DNA of 64,000 nt, taken from assembly GCA_902555185.1 (NCBI GenBank), contig CACDSA010000001.1, forward strand, positions 1 to 64,000, given 5' to 3'. The notes beneath the pieces are model-generated. The model did not search any database and was not told where the DNA came from. It was given only the letters and a program-made list of their open reading frames with translations. The DNA is from an uncultured Pelagibacteraceae bacterium. Its GTDB lineage: Bacteria > Pseudomonadota > Alphaproteobacteria > Pelagibacterales > Pelagibacteraceae. The position numbers and the translations under genes are program-made. Below, piece by piece: positions 38,723 through 47,308 of the stretch; position 1 is the first letter of the stretch, and each line of letters begins with the position of its first letter.

Positions 38723-39603
38723 TAATAATGAACCTTTCTCTCTATATATTTAAATTGAATCACAGTTAAAATTCCAACTAACACTAAAAGAATTACAGAT
38801 TGCGCTGCACTTGAACCTAGATCTTGGCTCACGAAGCCATCGGAAAATACTTTATATACTAATATAGTGGTTGATTGTTCAGGTCCGCCTGAAGTGATTG
38901 TATGTATTACTCCAAAAGTATCAAAGAAAGCATAAACAATATTCACGACTAATAAAAAGAATGTGATGGGTGAAAGTAGAGGTATTACAATTGTACCAAA
39001 TCTTTTCCAAAAACTAGCTCCATCTATTGCTGCCGCTTCAATAATTGATTTTGGAATAGCTTGTAGTCCTGCTAAAAAAAATAAAAAGTTATAACTAATT
39101 CTTCCCCAGGATGAGGCTAAAATAACTAGAAACATTGCTTGGTCACCTTTTAAAGTATGATTCCATTCATAACCTAAAGCTTTAAGATAATAAGAAGCTA
39201 ACCCAATGTTTCCATTGAACATAAATAACCATAACACACCCGCAATAGCTGGTGCTATAGCGTAAGGCCAAATTAATAAGGTTTGATAAACGCCTGCACC
39301 TTTAATCAATCGATCTGCTAAAGCTGCTAAGTATAAACCTAAAGCCATTGATGAAACTGATACTGCAGTTGAAAAAATTACTGTCGTTTTGAAACTTGCT
39401 AAATAATAAGGATCGGATAATAAAAATCTAAAATTATCTAAGCCTACAAATTCTGTTTTTAATCCAAAAGGATCTGGTAAAAATAAAGAATTCCAAATGG
39501 CTTGGCCTGACGGGTAAAAAAAGAAAACAAAAGAAATCAGTAGTTGAGGTGCAACTAGTAGTGCTGGTAACCACCAGCCTTTAAAAAAAACTCTTTTTTC
39601 CAT
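38722..39603 (-). CDS. ugpA: Glycerol-3-phosphate ABC transporter permease UgpA
   Basis: 293 residues, six membrane helices. LVAPQLLISFVFFFYPSGQAIWNS, the EAA loop EAAAIDGASFWKRFGTIVIPLLSP and TSGGPEQSTTILVYKVFSDGF are typical of UgpA. Separated from ugpB by a strong hairpin; ends in the ugpE overlap. Confidence 0.93.
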   Translation of the reverse strand: MEKRVFFKGWWLPALLVAPQLLISFVFFFYPSGQAIWNSLFLPDPFGLKTEFVGLDNFRFLLSDPYYLASFKTTVIFSTAVSVSSMALGLYLAALADRLIKGAGVYQTLLIWPYAIAPAIAGVLWLFMFNGNIGLASYYLKALGYEWNHTLKGDQAMFLVILASSWGRISYNFLFFLAGLQAIPKSIIEAAAIDGASFWKRFGTIVIPLLSPITFFLLVVNIVYAFFDTFGVIHTITSGGPEQSTTILVYKVFSDGFVSQDLGSSAAQSVILLVLVGILTVIQFKYIERKVHY

Positions 39604-39618
39604 TTGATCTTAAGAATG

Positions 39619-39644
39619 TTACTAGGGGCTTTCGCCCCTAGTAA
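39619..39644 (-). ncRNA. 11-bp GNRA-capped hairpin between ugpB and ugpA
   Basis: TTACTAGGGGC and GCCCCTAGTAA pair perfectly around a 4-base loop that reads GAAA on the transcribed strand, a GNRA tetraloop closed by C-G. No T run follows, so it is not an intrinsic terminator. Just after the solute-binding-protein gene, it probably protects the ugpB mRNA from 3' decay and sets UgpB above UgpA/E/C. Confidence 0.7.
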
Positions 39645-39655
39645 ATTAAATTGAT

Positions 39656-40969
39656 TTATTTATTTGCTCTTTCAAATCTTCTTAAAAGAACGTTACCTCT
39701 TCTTACAGCGCTGTCTAAAGCTACTTGAGCAGTTTTCTTACCGCTGTAAACTCCTTCCATCTCTTCATCGATAATACCTCTTATCTGATCAAAAGATCCA
39801 AGACGTAAGCCTTTAGAGTTTTGAGTAACTTTATTTCTCATCATCTGTATTCCAGCTAAATCAGTTCCAGGATTTGCTTTGTAGAAACCTGAACTTTTAG
39901 TTTTTTTAGCAGCAGCAGTTGTTACACCTAAGTAACCAGTATCTTGGTGCCACTTAGCTTGAATATCAGTTTTAGATAAGAAAGCTAAGAATGCAGCTGT
40001 TGCTTTATTCTCTTCTTTAGATTTTCCAGATAATGCCCATAGAGAAGAACCACCAATGATTGTGTTTTGAGGTGCTTCAGTTGCTCCATAGTAAGGTAAG
40101 TGTCTAATACCAAATTCGAATTTTGCTTCTTTTTTGATACCAGCATAACCAGCAGAAGACTCTGTCATTAACATACATTCACCGGCTCTAAAATTTTTAC
40201 CAGCTTCATTTCTTCTACCCATGTATTTAAATTTACCTTCTTGTGCCCATTTACCTAAAGTTTGAATGTGCTTGATATGAACTGGGCTGTTAAATGCCAA
40301 CTCAGTATCTAAACCAGCAAATCCATTAGCTTTAGTTGCGAATGGTATATTGTGATACGCTGAAAAGTTTTCTAAATGTACCCATGAGTGCCAACAAGTG
40401 CAGAAAGGCATATCAATACCTTTAGCTTTTGCTGCATCAAGTGCATTTCCAACTCTCTTCCAAGTACTTAGGTCCATCTCTGGATCAAGACCTGCTTTTT
40501 TCATCAAATCTTTATTTACCCAAAGAACAGGTGTTGAAGAGTTATATGGCATAGATAACATTTTGCCATCTGTAGTAGTGTAGTAACCACTTACCGCTGA
40601 AACGAAACCATTCGGATTAAATTTCTGACCAGCATCTTTCATAAGTTGGTACATAGGAACATAAGCTCCTTTTGCTGCCATCAAACTAGCAGTACCGACT
40701 TCGAATACCATTAGAATGTTTGGATGTTGTCCAGCTCTAAACGCGGCTATACCAGCATTAAGAGTCTCTGAGTAATTACCTTTTCTAGTATGAACCACAG
40801 TGTATTTGTTTTGGCTTGCATTAAACTTGTTTACTTGTTCATCAAGTAATTCACCAAGTCTTCCACCAAAAGCATGCCACCATTGTATTTCTACTTTTGC
40901 TTGAAGCGACGTTCCCGCAAACATTGCGAAAAGTGCAATCGAAGCAATTATTGCTTTTAAATGTTTCAT
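39656..40969 (-). CDS. ugpB: Glycerol-3-phosphate-binding periplasmic protein
   Basis: 437 residues with a signal peptide (1-24, ending SLQA) and the solute-binding family 1 fold: VEIQWWHAFGGRLGELLDEQVNKFN, ILMVFEVGTASLM and NSSTPVLWVNKDLMKKAGLDPE. WWHA with the downstream pattern matches UgpB. It has an unusually G-rich ribosome site (GGGGGAGATC) and higher GC than its surroundings, fitting a highly expressed gene. Heads the ugpBAECQ operon. Confidence 0.94.
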   Translation of the reverse strand: MKHLKAIIASIALFAMFAGTSLQAKVEIQWWHAFGGRLGELLDEQVNKFNASQNKYTVVHTRKGNYSETLNAGIAAFRAGQHPNILMVFEVGTASLMAAKGAYVPMYQLMKDAGQKFNPNGFVSAVSGYYTTTDGKMLSMPYNSSTPVLWVNKDLMKKAGLDPEMDLSTWKRVGNALDAAKAKGIDMPFCTCWHSWVHLENFSAYHNIPFATKANGFAGLDTELAFNSPVHIKHIQTLGKWAQEGKFKYMGRRNEAGKNFRAGECMLMTESSAGYAGIKKEAKFEFGIRHLPYYGATEAPQNTIIGGSSLWALSGKSKEENKATAAFLAFLSKTDIQAKWHQDTGYLGVTTAAAKKTKSSGFYKANPGTDLAGIQMMRNKVTQNSKGLRLGSFDQIRGIIDEEMEGVYSGKKTAQVALDSAVRRGNVLLRRFERANK

Positions 40970-40981
40970 AGATCTCCCCCG

Positions 40982-41017
40982 TTTTCTTTTAAAAGAAAAA
41001 AACTAACACAAATTATA
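40982..41017 (-). promoter_or_regulatory. ugpB promoter region with palindrome
   Basis: A TATAAT -10 hexamer (41012-41017 on the minus strand) lacks a recognisable -35, suggesting an activator. An 18-bp perfect palindrome TTTTCTTTTAAAAGAAAA (40982-40999) lies between it and the ribosome site, within the predicted leader. A clear PhoB box is not seen here. Confidence 0.35.
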
Positions 41018-41063
41018 TATAAAGAGGAGTCGGTATGAGAAAAATTAATTTCTACCTAGGGTT

Positions 41064-41408
41064 TTATTTTACTTTACCAAAAGTATTTAAAATTATAACT
41101 CCAGAGATAATTAATATTAAACCTAAAGTTCCATAGAGGTTAGGAGTTTGATTATATTTGAAAATTCCAAATAAAGTAACCGCAGTTATCGTTAGTGCTC
41201 CGTAAGTCGCATAAGTAAATCCTACAGGTATTATAGTCATCGCTCTAGATAAACAAAAAATACAAACAACAATACTTGTGATGCAAAAAATTGTTGGTGT
41301 GAGCTTGGTAAAACTTTCTGTAGTTTTGAGAAAACCGTTAGAGGCAATACCTGTTATGATTGCAAGAATTAAATAAATATATCCACTAAATAAACTTATA
41401 CTTTTCAT
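41064..41408 (-). CDS. Small multidrug resistance (SMR)-family membrane protein lacking the conserved Glu
   Basis: 114 residues, four membrane helices. The N-terminus GYIYLILAIITGIASNGFLK aligns without gaps to EmrE, followed by ESFTKL and a SRAMTIIPVGFTYATYG segment matching the EmrE TLAYIPTGIAYAIWSG. The membrane-embedded Glu14 that couples protons in EmrE is a Gly here, and the Trp63 position is Tyr, so it is unlikely to be a classical drug exporter. ATGA overlap with the upstream epimerase gene. Confidence 0.7.
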   Translation of the reverse strand: MKSISLFSGYIYLILAIITGIASNGFLKTTESFTKLTPTIFCITSIVVCIFCLSRAMTIIPVGFTYATYGALTITAVTLFGIFKYNQTPNLYGTLGLILIISGVIILNTFGKVK

Positions 41409-42349
41409 TGTGCTTTAGCAAACTGGCCGCCATCTCTATATCTCCATAACCATTTTTTCATCTCTTCTTCAACGTCTGCTGGGTCTATATCAAGATCTTT
41501 AAGCGTTAAGTGATTGTTTGAAACAACATTATCTGCTTCAGATAAAATTTCGCATTGGTCTCTTGTTAAAATCGGAGGCAAAGGAAGTAAATCCGTTATA
41601 CTACTCTGAATTTTTGCTATAGGCATTGGCATTTCAACAACAAACCTTTTTTTATTAATAGTTGATAAAATTGACTTAACCATATCTCCAAAACTTATTA
41701 TTTTTGGTCCTCCAATCTCATATATTTTACTTTCATTATTTTTAATTTCAATTGCTTTTAAAATTGAGCTTACGACATCTGAAACTAAGATTGGTTGAAA
41801 CTTATAATTTTTTCCAACAACTGGAATTACAGGCAATATACTTAATTTTGAAAAAAGATTGGTAAAGTTGTCTTCGGGGCCACATACTACACTAGGTCTA
41901 ATAATTACTGCCTTTTTAAAATTCTCTAGTGCTTTTTGTTCTCCGAGAAATTTTGATTTTTGATAAAGAGATTTTGATTTATCATTTGCTCCAATAGCGC
42001 TGACGTGAATAAATTTCTTTACATCTGACTCTGAGCAAATCTTAGCGACCGTCTCAGGAATCTTTGAGTGAATATTATAAAATTTTTGTTTTCTATTCTC
42101 AAAGAGAATGCCAATTAAATTCACAACAACATCTGAATTTTTAATAGCTTCTTTTAAATTTGAAAAATTATTTGGATTCCAATCTAATAGTTCGATAGAA
42201 CCAGGTGTGGCCTGGGTCTTCAAATAGCCCTTTTGAAAGGGTTTTCTTGTAGTAACAATGCACCTATAGTTTTTCTTGGTCAAATTTCGAACAAGATATC
42301 TCCCTATAAATCCTCCACCACCTAAGATTGTGCAAATTTGATTTTTCAT
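41405..42349 (-). CDS. NAD(P)-binding epimerase/NDUFA9-like protein
   Basis: 314 residues, atypical short-chain dehydrogenase fold: nucleotide loop GGGGFIGRYLVRNL (9-22), VVVNLIGILFENRKQKF, VKKFIHVSAIGAND and YQKSKFLGEQ (YxxxK), then IIRPSVVCGPEDNF. This is the pattern of alphaproteobacterial homologues of the mitochondrial complex I subunit NDUFA9. Substrate unknown. Divergent from rnd. Confidence 0.82.
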   Translation of the reverse strand: MKNQICTILGGGGFIGRYLVRNLTKKNYRCIVTTRKPFQKGYLKTQATPGSIELLDWNPNNFSNLKEAIKNSDVVVNLIGILFENRKQKFYNIHSKIPETVAKICSESDVKKFIHVSAIGANDKSKSLYQKSKFLGEQKALENFKKAVIIRPSVVCGPEDNFTNLFSKLSILPVIPVVGKNYKFQPILVSDVVSSILKAIEIKNNESKIYEIGGPKIISFGDMVKSILSTINKKRFVVEMPMPIAKIQSSITDLLPLPPILTRDQCEILSEADNVVSNNHLTLKDLDIDPADVEEEMKKWLWRYRDGGQFAKAQ

Positions 42350-42366
42350 GGTATTTAAACTTATAT

Positions 42367-42990
42367 ATGAAAATAACTAAGATTAAAGAGGACATAACTT
42401 CAGAAATAGCAAATTCATTTAAAAATAGTATTGCAATAGATACTGAAGCAACTGGCTTGCAGATCCCTGAAAGAGACAAACTCAGCCTTATTCAAATCTG
42501 TGATGAAAATAACAATGTTTTTATTATCCAGCCTAATAAAAATAATTATAAAGCACCTAATTTGGTTTCAGTACTAGAAAATGAGAAAATTTTAAAAATT
42601 GGTCACTTTTTAAGATTTGACAAAAATGCTTTAGAGTTTTTTCTAAAGTGTAAATTAAAAAATATATTTGATACAAAAATTGCATCCAAAATTGTAAGAA
42701 CATACACTGACGCGCACGGCTTGAAAAACTTAGTGCAAGAATTTTGCAATAAATCCTTAGACAAAAGATATGGGAGTAGTGATTGGAATAAAGACATAGA
42801 TGACTTGTCTGATAAGCAATTAGAGTATGCTGCTAATGATGTTATTTATCTACATAAAATTAAAAAAGAGTTAGAAAAAATGCTCTTGAGAGAGAAAAGA
42901 ATGGAAATTTTCCAGAAAAGTTTGGACTTTTTAAGCACAAGAGTAGAATTAGATCAAAAAGGATTTAAAGAGGATATTTTTGAACATTAA
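42367..42990 (+). CDS. rnd: Ribonuclease D, short form
   Basis: 3'-5' exonuclease of the DEDDy family acting on tRNA precursors. 207 residues from the ATG at 42367; the longer frame from 42328 overlaps the divergent epimerase gene and is not used. Motifs: IAIDTEATGLQ (first two acidic residues), GHFLRFDKNAL and YAANDVIYLHKI (Tyr and Asp of motif III). No HRDC domains, as in compact alphaproteobacterial versions. Overlaps kdsD by one base. Confidence 0.9.
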   Translation: MKITKIKEDITSEIANSFKNSIAIDTEATGLQIPERDKLSLIQICDENNNVFIIQPNKNNYKAPNLVSVLENEKILKIGHFLRFDKNALEFFLKCKLKNIFDTKIASKIVRTYTDAHGLKNLVQEFCNKSLDKRYGSSDWNKDIDDLSDKQLEYAANDVIYLHKIKKELEKMLLREKRMEIFQKSLDFLSTRVELDQKGFKEDIFEH

Positions 42991-43967
42991 TGAACAATAA
43001 AAATTATATATCATTAGCAAATAAAGCAGCGATAGTTCAAATTAATGAGTTAAAAAAAATAAAAAAAGTTTTAAATAAGTCATTTTCTAAAGCGGTTGAT
43101 CTAATCTTAAACTGTAAGGGAAAGGTTATATTTGCTGGCATTGGAAAGTCTGGTTTAATTGCTAGAAAGATTTCAGCCACTTTTTCTAGTATTGGAGTTC
43201 CAAGTTTTTTTTGTGACCCTGCCCAAGCTCTTCATGGAGACATGGGTCAGATAGAAAAAAAGGATTTACTAATTATTTTTTCTTACTCAGGAAATACATC
43301 GGAACTAACAAATATGTTAAAATATGCAAATAGATTTAGAATTAAAATAATTGGTGTTGCTTCTAAACCAGATAGTATTTTGTTAAAAGCAAGTGACGTT
43401 AAATTAGTTTTACCTAAAGTAAAAGAATCCGATATAACTGGTATTGTTCCAACCTCAAGCACCTCAATAACTTTACTTTTAGGCGATTGTTTAGCTACTA
43501 CAGTCATGCATCAAAAAAATTTTTCAAAAGAAAAATTTAAAATTTTTCATCCTGGAGGTAATATTGGAAGCTCTTTACTATTAGCAAAAGATATTATGGT
43601 AAAAGGAAATAAAATGCCTGTAATAAGTTATAAGAAAAATTTTAGAGAAGCTTTAAAAGTTATGAATAATAAAAAACTAGGAATAGTGGTGATAATAAAA
43701 AATAAATATATTTCAGGCATAGTAACAGATGGTGATTTAAGAAGAGAACTTAAAAATTATACCAAAGACAAAAGTTTGAGTAGATTAATGACTAAAAGTC
43801 CTCTGACTGTTAATGAAAATATGCCAGCATCAAAAGCATTAGCGATCATGAATGAACGAAAAATAACTAGTTTGTTAGTCGTTTCAGATAAGGATTATAA
43901 AAAAGATAATAAAGTTTTAAAAGGTATAATTCATATCCATTTTTTATTACAGAGTGGTGTAAAATGA
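42990..43967 (+). CDS. kdsD: Arabinose-5-phosphate isomerase (KpsF/KdsD)
   Basis: First step of KDO synthesis. 325 residues: SIS domain with FAGIGKSGLIARKISATFSSIGVPSFF, HGDMGQI, IFSYSGNTSEL and PTSSTSITLLLGD, then two CBS domains (MPVISYKKNFREAL..., SPLTVNENMPASKAL...). ATGA overlap with lptC. The KDO-8-phosphate phosphatase gene often found nearby is not seen. Confidence 0.93.
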   Translation: MNNKNYISLANKAAIVQINELKKIKKVLNKSFSKAVDLILNCKGKVIFAGIGKSGLIARKISATFSSIGVPSFFCDPAQALHGDMGQIEKKDLLIIFSYSGNTSELTNMLKYANRFRIKIIGVASKPDSILLKASDVKLVLPKVKESDITGIVPTSSTSITLLLGDCLATTVMHQKNFSKEKFKIFHPGGNIGSSLLLAKDIMVKGNKMPVISYKKNFREALKVMNNKKLGIVVIIKNKYISGIVTDGDLRRELKNYTKDKSLSRLMTKSPLTVNENMPASKALAIMNERKITSLLVVSDKDYKKDNKVLKGIIHIHFLLQSGVK

Positions 43968-44569
43968 TTGATAGAAAAAAAAAATTAAGAATAATTCAAT
44001 CAAGTTTATTAGTTGTGGGAGTTTTAGTAATATTTTTTACTTATTACGATAAAGAAAAAACTTCCAAAAATTTAATCATTCCAGCTGAAACTCAAGAAAA
44101 AATAAAAAGGCAATTAGCAGATCAATCTCAAGATCAGGATGTTTTTTATAATATAGAGTACTCAGGTTTAGATCTAGCTGGTAATAGATATATTTTAAAA
44201 TCAAAAGAGGCTTTCAGCACAAAAACTAATCAAGAAATTGTAAATATGAAATTAGTTGAGGCGATGTTCTATTTCAAAGACGGCACCGTTTTGAGTGTTT
44301 TTTCAGATAATGGAATTTACAATAGTAAAAACCTAGATATGATTTTTAAAGGAAATGTGAAAGCTAATTATGGGGAAAGTGAACTTTATGCTCAAAAGGC
44401 AGAGTATTCAAATTCAAAAAGTTATTTGATTATTTCTGAGAAAGTTAAAGTAAAAGATGCAAAAGGGATAATTAATGCTGACAAGCTCTTATTTGACATA
44501 AAAAAACAGACGTTAAATATTGCTTCTTTTGAAAATAGTAAAATAAATGCTAATGTAAATATAAAATAA
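43964..44569 (+). CDS. lptC: LptC-like lipopolysaccharide export protein
   Basis: 201 residues: an N-terminal membrane anchor (about 12-29) and a beta-jellyroll (OstA-like) region with YSGLDLAGNRYILKSKEA, SDNGIYNSKNLDMIFKGNVKANYG and a second half IINADKLLFDIKKQTLNI. It would bridge LptB2FG and the periplasmic LptA. Only two bases separate it from lptB; no lptA gene lies between, which is the usual arrangement. Confidence 0.8.
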   Translation: MIDRKKKLRIIQSSLLVVGVLVIFFTYYDKEKTSKNLIIPAETQEKIKRQLADQSQDQDVFYNIEYSGLDLAGNRYILKSKEAFSTKTNQEIVNMKLVEAMFYFKDGTVLSVFSDNGIYNSKNLDMIFKGNVKANYGESELYAQKAEYSNSKSYLIISEKVKVKDAKGIINADKLLFDIKKQTLNIASFENSKINANVNIK

Positions 44570-44571
44570 TT

Positions 44572-45327
44572 ATGAAAAAAGGTTTTAGAATTTTAAAATT
44601 TAAGAAAGATAAGCCAATTTTTGAGGTTAAAGATGTAAGTAAATCTTTTGACGGAAGACCTATTCTTAAAAAATTATCTTTGAAAGTTTTTCCTGGTGAA
44701 TGCGTTGGTGTTCTTGGACCAAATGGTTGTGGTAAAACTACTCTTTTTTCAATGTGTATAGGAGAACAAAATGTAGAGGGAGGTAAAATTTATTTGAACT
44801 CTAAGTCTATAGAACAAATCCCAATACACTTAAGATCTAAAGAGGGATTAGGGTATCTACCACAGCAAAGAAGTGTTTTTAATATGTCTGTGTATGACAA
44901 TATTTTAGGTATAGCTCAAATTTCTATCCAAGGATCTGACAGCCAAAAAGCTATAACAGAAAAACTACTAGATGAATTTAATTTACAACATTTAAGAACC
45001 TTGAATGCATCTGTTTTATCTGGTGGCGAAATTAGGCGACTGATGATGGCGAGAGTAATGATAAATAAACCAAAAATAGTTCTGTTGGATGAGCCGTTAG
45101 CTGCTTTAGATCCCCTTGTAATTCAAGATATACAAAAATATATTTTAAAAATCCAATCTAGTGGAACAGCAATACTTGTAACAGACCATAATGTAAAAAA
45201 CTTATTTGATATAACTGATAGAAGCTATGTATTAGGTGAACATACAGTTATAGCAGAAGGAACTTCTAGAGAGCTGCTAAAATCGACAAAGGCAATAGAA
45301 CAATATTTTGGTTCACAATTCTCTTAA
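44572..45327 (+). CDS. lptB: Lipopolysaccharide export ABC transporter ATP-binding protein
   Basis: 251 residues. Walker A GPNGCGKTT (49-57), Q-loop YLPQQRSVFN, signature LSGGEIRRL, Walker B IVLLDEPLAALDP and TDHNVKNL with Tyr/Leu-rich end, all LptB-specific. An N-terminal basic extension of about 15 residues precedes the fold. Energises extraction of lipopolysaccharide from the inner membrane together with LptFG encoded elsewhere. Confidence 0.94.
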   Translation: MKKGFRILKFKKDKPIFEVKDVSKSFDGRPILKKLSLKVFPGECVGVLGPNGCGKTTLFSMCIGEQNVEGGKIYLNSKSIEQIPIHLRSKEGLGYLPQQRSVFNMSVYDNILGIAQISIQGSDSQKAITEKLLDEFNLQHLRTLNASVLSGGEIRRLMMARVMINKPKIVLLDEPLAALDPLVIQDIQKYILKIQSSGTAILVTDHNVKNLFDITDRSYVLGEHTVIAEGTSRELLKSTKAIEQYFGSQFS

Positions 45328-45331
45328 ATTA

Positions 45332-46678
45332 ATGTCTTCAAAAAGCTTTGATTTAATTGTAAATAAAAAAATTAACTCATACAAAAAATCTATAATTGTT
45401 GACTCAGATAAATCTATTTCTATAAGAAGTTTTTTAATTGGAGCTATAAGCCAAAATATATCTAAAATTAAAAATGCCCTGGAGTCTGAAGATGTTCTTG
45501 CAACTATAAATTGTCTCAAAAAACTTGGTGTAAAAATAAAAAAAACAACTTCAAAAAGTTATGTGATCTACGGTAAAGGACTAGGATCTTTTGAGGCTAA
45601 AAAAAATACTAAACTTAATTTTGGAAATTCTGGTACGCTAGCAAGACTTTTAATTGGCTTACTTGCTACGACACCTAATATTGAAATTTATATTCAAGGT
45701 GATCATTCTTTAAATAAAAGAAGTATGGAAAAATTAATAAATCTTATGGCTGAATTTGGAGCTTCGTTTTCACCAAGAAAAAAAGTAAAATTTCCATTAA
45801 AAATTACTTCCTCTCAAATGCCAGTAGGTATCAATTATAATGCTGGAGTTTCGGCACAACTTAAGAGTGCAGTTATATTGGCTGGTCTTAATTCTTTTGG
45901 AAATACAACAATTAAAGAAAAGCTTAGAAGCAGAGACCACACTGAGAAAATGTTACTTAAAAATAAACAAGCGATTAATGTTAAAAATGGAAAAGAAAAA
46001 GTAATTACAATATTTGGAAAAAATTATCTGAGCGCAATCAATGTAAATATACCTGGTGATCCATCTAGTGCAGCTTTTTTTACTGCATTAACAATATTAA
46101 ACAAAAATTCAAATCTTAAAATTAAGAATGTAGGTCTCAATAAAACTAGAGTAGGATTTTATCAGATTCTTAAAAATCAAGGAGCAAAAATTTACTTCAA
46201 AAATTTGAAAAATATAAATAATGAACTTCGTGGAGATATTTTTGTTAGAACTAGTAAAATTAAAACTATTAGTACATCAAAAGCTTATTATGTAAATTCT
46301 ACTGATGAGTATCCTATATTGTTTGTGATAGCTGCTTTAACAAAAGGAATATCTATTTTTAAAGGAATTGGTGATTTAGCAAATAAAGAAAGTAATCGGG
46401 TTAGAGAGATGCAAAAGATTTTAAAACAAATAGGTATAAAATCAATTTTTTCAAAAAATGACTTAAAGATTTATGGAAAAGGTATGTTCAATGCTAACAA
46501 TAAAAAAATCCTAGTTTCAAACTTAGGTGATCATCGTATATGTATGTCGACATTTATTCTAGCTTTATTAACAGGCGCGAGAGCAAAAATTAAAAATTTT
46601 GAGACTGTTTTTACATCAGCACCGTCTTTTTTGAAAATTATGAAAATATTGGGAGCAAAATTTGAAATTCAAAAATAA
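45332..46678 (+). CDS. aroA: 3-phosphoshikimate 1-carboxyvinyltransferase (EPSP synthase)
   Basis: Shikimate pathway enzyme. 448 residues from the ATG at 45332, 4 bases after lptB; a TTG at 45308 would overlap lptB and add an unlike N-terminus. Motifs: DKSISIRSFLIGA, NSGTLARLLIGLL, RSRDHTEKML, IPGDPSSAAFF, and STDEYPILFVIAAL with NKESNRVREM. The LFGNSGTLARLL and R..HTE residues look normal. Confidence 0.93.
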   Translation: MSSKSFDLIVNKKINSYKKSIIVDSDKSISIRSFLIGAISQNISKIKNALESEDVLATINCLKKLGVKIKKTTSKSYVIYGKGLGSFEAKKNTKLNFGNSGTLARLLIGLLATTPNIEIYIQGDHSLNKRSMEKLINLMAEFGASFSPRKKVKFPLKITSSQMPVGINYNAGVSAQLKSAVILAGLNSFGNTTIKEKLRSRDHTEKMLLKNKQAINVKNGKEKVITIFGKNYLSAINVNIPGDPSSAAFFTALTILNKNSNLKIKNVGLNKTRVGFYQILKNQGAKIYFKNLKNINNELRGDIFVRTSKIKTISTSKAYYVNSTDEYPILFVIAALTKGISIFKGIGDLANKESNRVREMQKILKQIGIKSIFSKNDLKIYGKGMFNANNKKILVSNLGDHRICMSTFILALLTGARAKIKNFETVFTSAPSFLKIMKILGAKFEIQK

Positions 46679-47306
46679 ATATTTACAAATATCTTGTGAT
46701 GGTGGGGCTGCTACTGGAAAATCTACTGGAGCGAAGATGATTGCAAAAAAATATAAACTAAAATTTTTATCTTCAGGTTTACTTTATAGATATGCAAGCT
46801 TTTTAATATTACAAAAAAAACCTTCAAATGAATTAAAATTTTTAAGATCAAAATTTAAGAGTATAAATTATAACAGATTGAATAAAATTAATCTTCATAC
46901 TCCTTTAATTTCTGAACATAGTTCTAAAATTGCAAAAAAAAATGAAATCAGGAAAATCCTGAAGAGATTTCAAATAGATTTTTCAAAAAAGCATAAAAAT
47001 TGTTGTATTGAAGGAAGGGATATATCAACAAAAATTCTGCCAAAGTCTAATGTAAAATTTTTTTTTAGATGCAATTTGAATGTTGCATCTAAAAGAAGGT
47101 ACTTAGAGCTTAAAAAAAAGAACTCAAAAATAAAATTAAAAGATGTTAAAAAGGCCCTCAAAATAAGGAATATATTAGATACTAAGCGAAAAAACTCCCC
47201 TTTACTTAAACATAGAGATTCGGTAGAAATCGACACCGGAAAATTGAACAAACAAGCTATGTTGAAAAAAATGATTAAACATGTGGAGAAAGTTTTAAGA
47301 AAATAA
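46662..47306 (+). CDS. cmk: Cytidylate kinase
   Basis: Phosphorylates CMP and dCMP. 214 residues: P-loop DGGAATGKST (13-22), SSGLLYRYAS, CIEGRDISTKILP (the GRDIGT region) and RNILDTKRKNSPL. TTG start at 46662, overlapping aroA by 17 bases. Order aroA-cmk-rpsA is widely conserved. Confidence 0.93.
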   Translation: MKFKNKYLQISCDGGAATGKSTGAKMIAKKYKLKFLSSGLLYRYASFLILQKKPSNELKFLRSKFKSINYNRLNKINLHTPLISEHSSKIAKKNEIRKILKRFQIDFSKKHKNCCIEGRDISTKILPKSNVKFFFRCNLNVASKRRYLELKKKNSKIKLKDVKKALKIRNILDTKRKNSPLLKHRDSVEIDTGKLNKQAMLKKMIKHVEKVLRK

Positions 47307-47308
47307 GT

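Noticed and set aside
42328..42366. Extended start of rnd
   Set aside because: It overlaps the start of the divergent epimerase gene and adds residues not seen in homologues.
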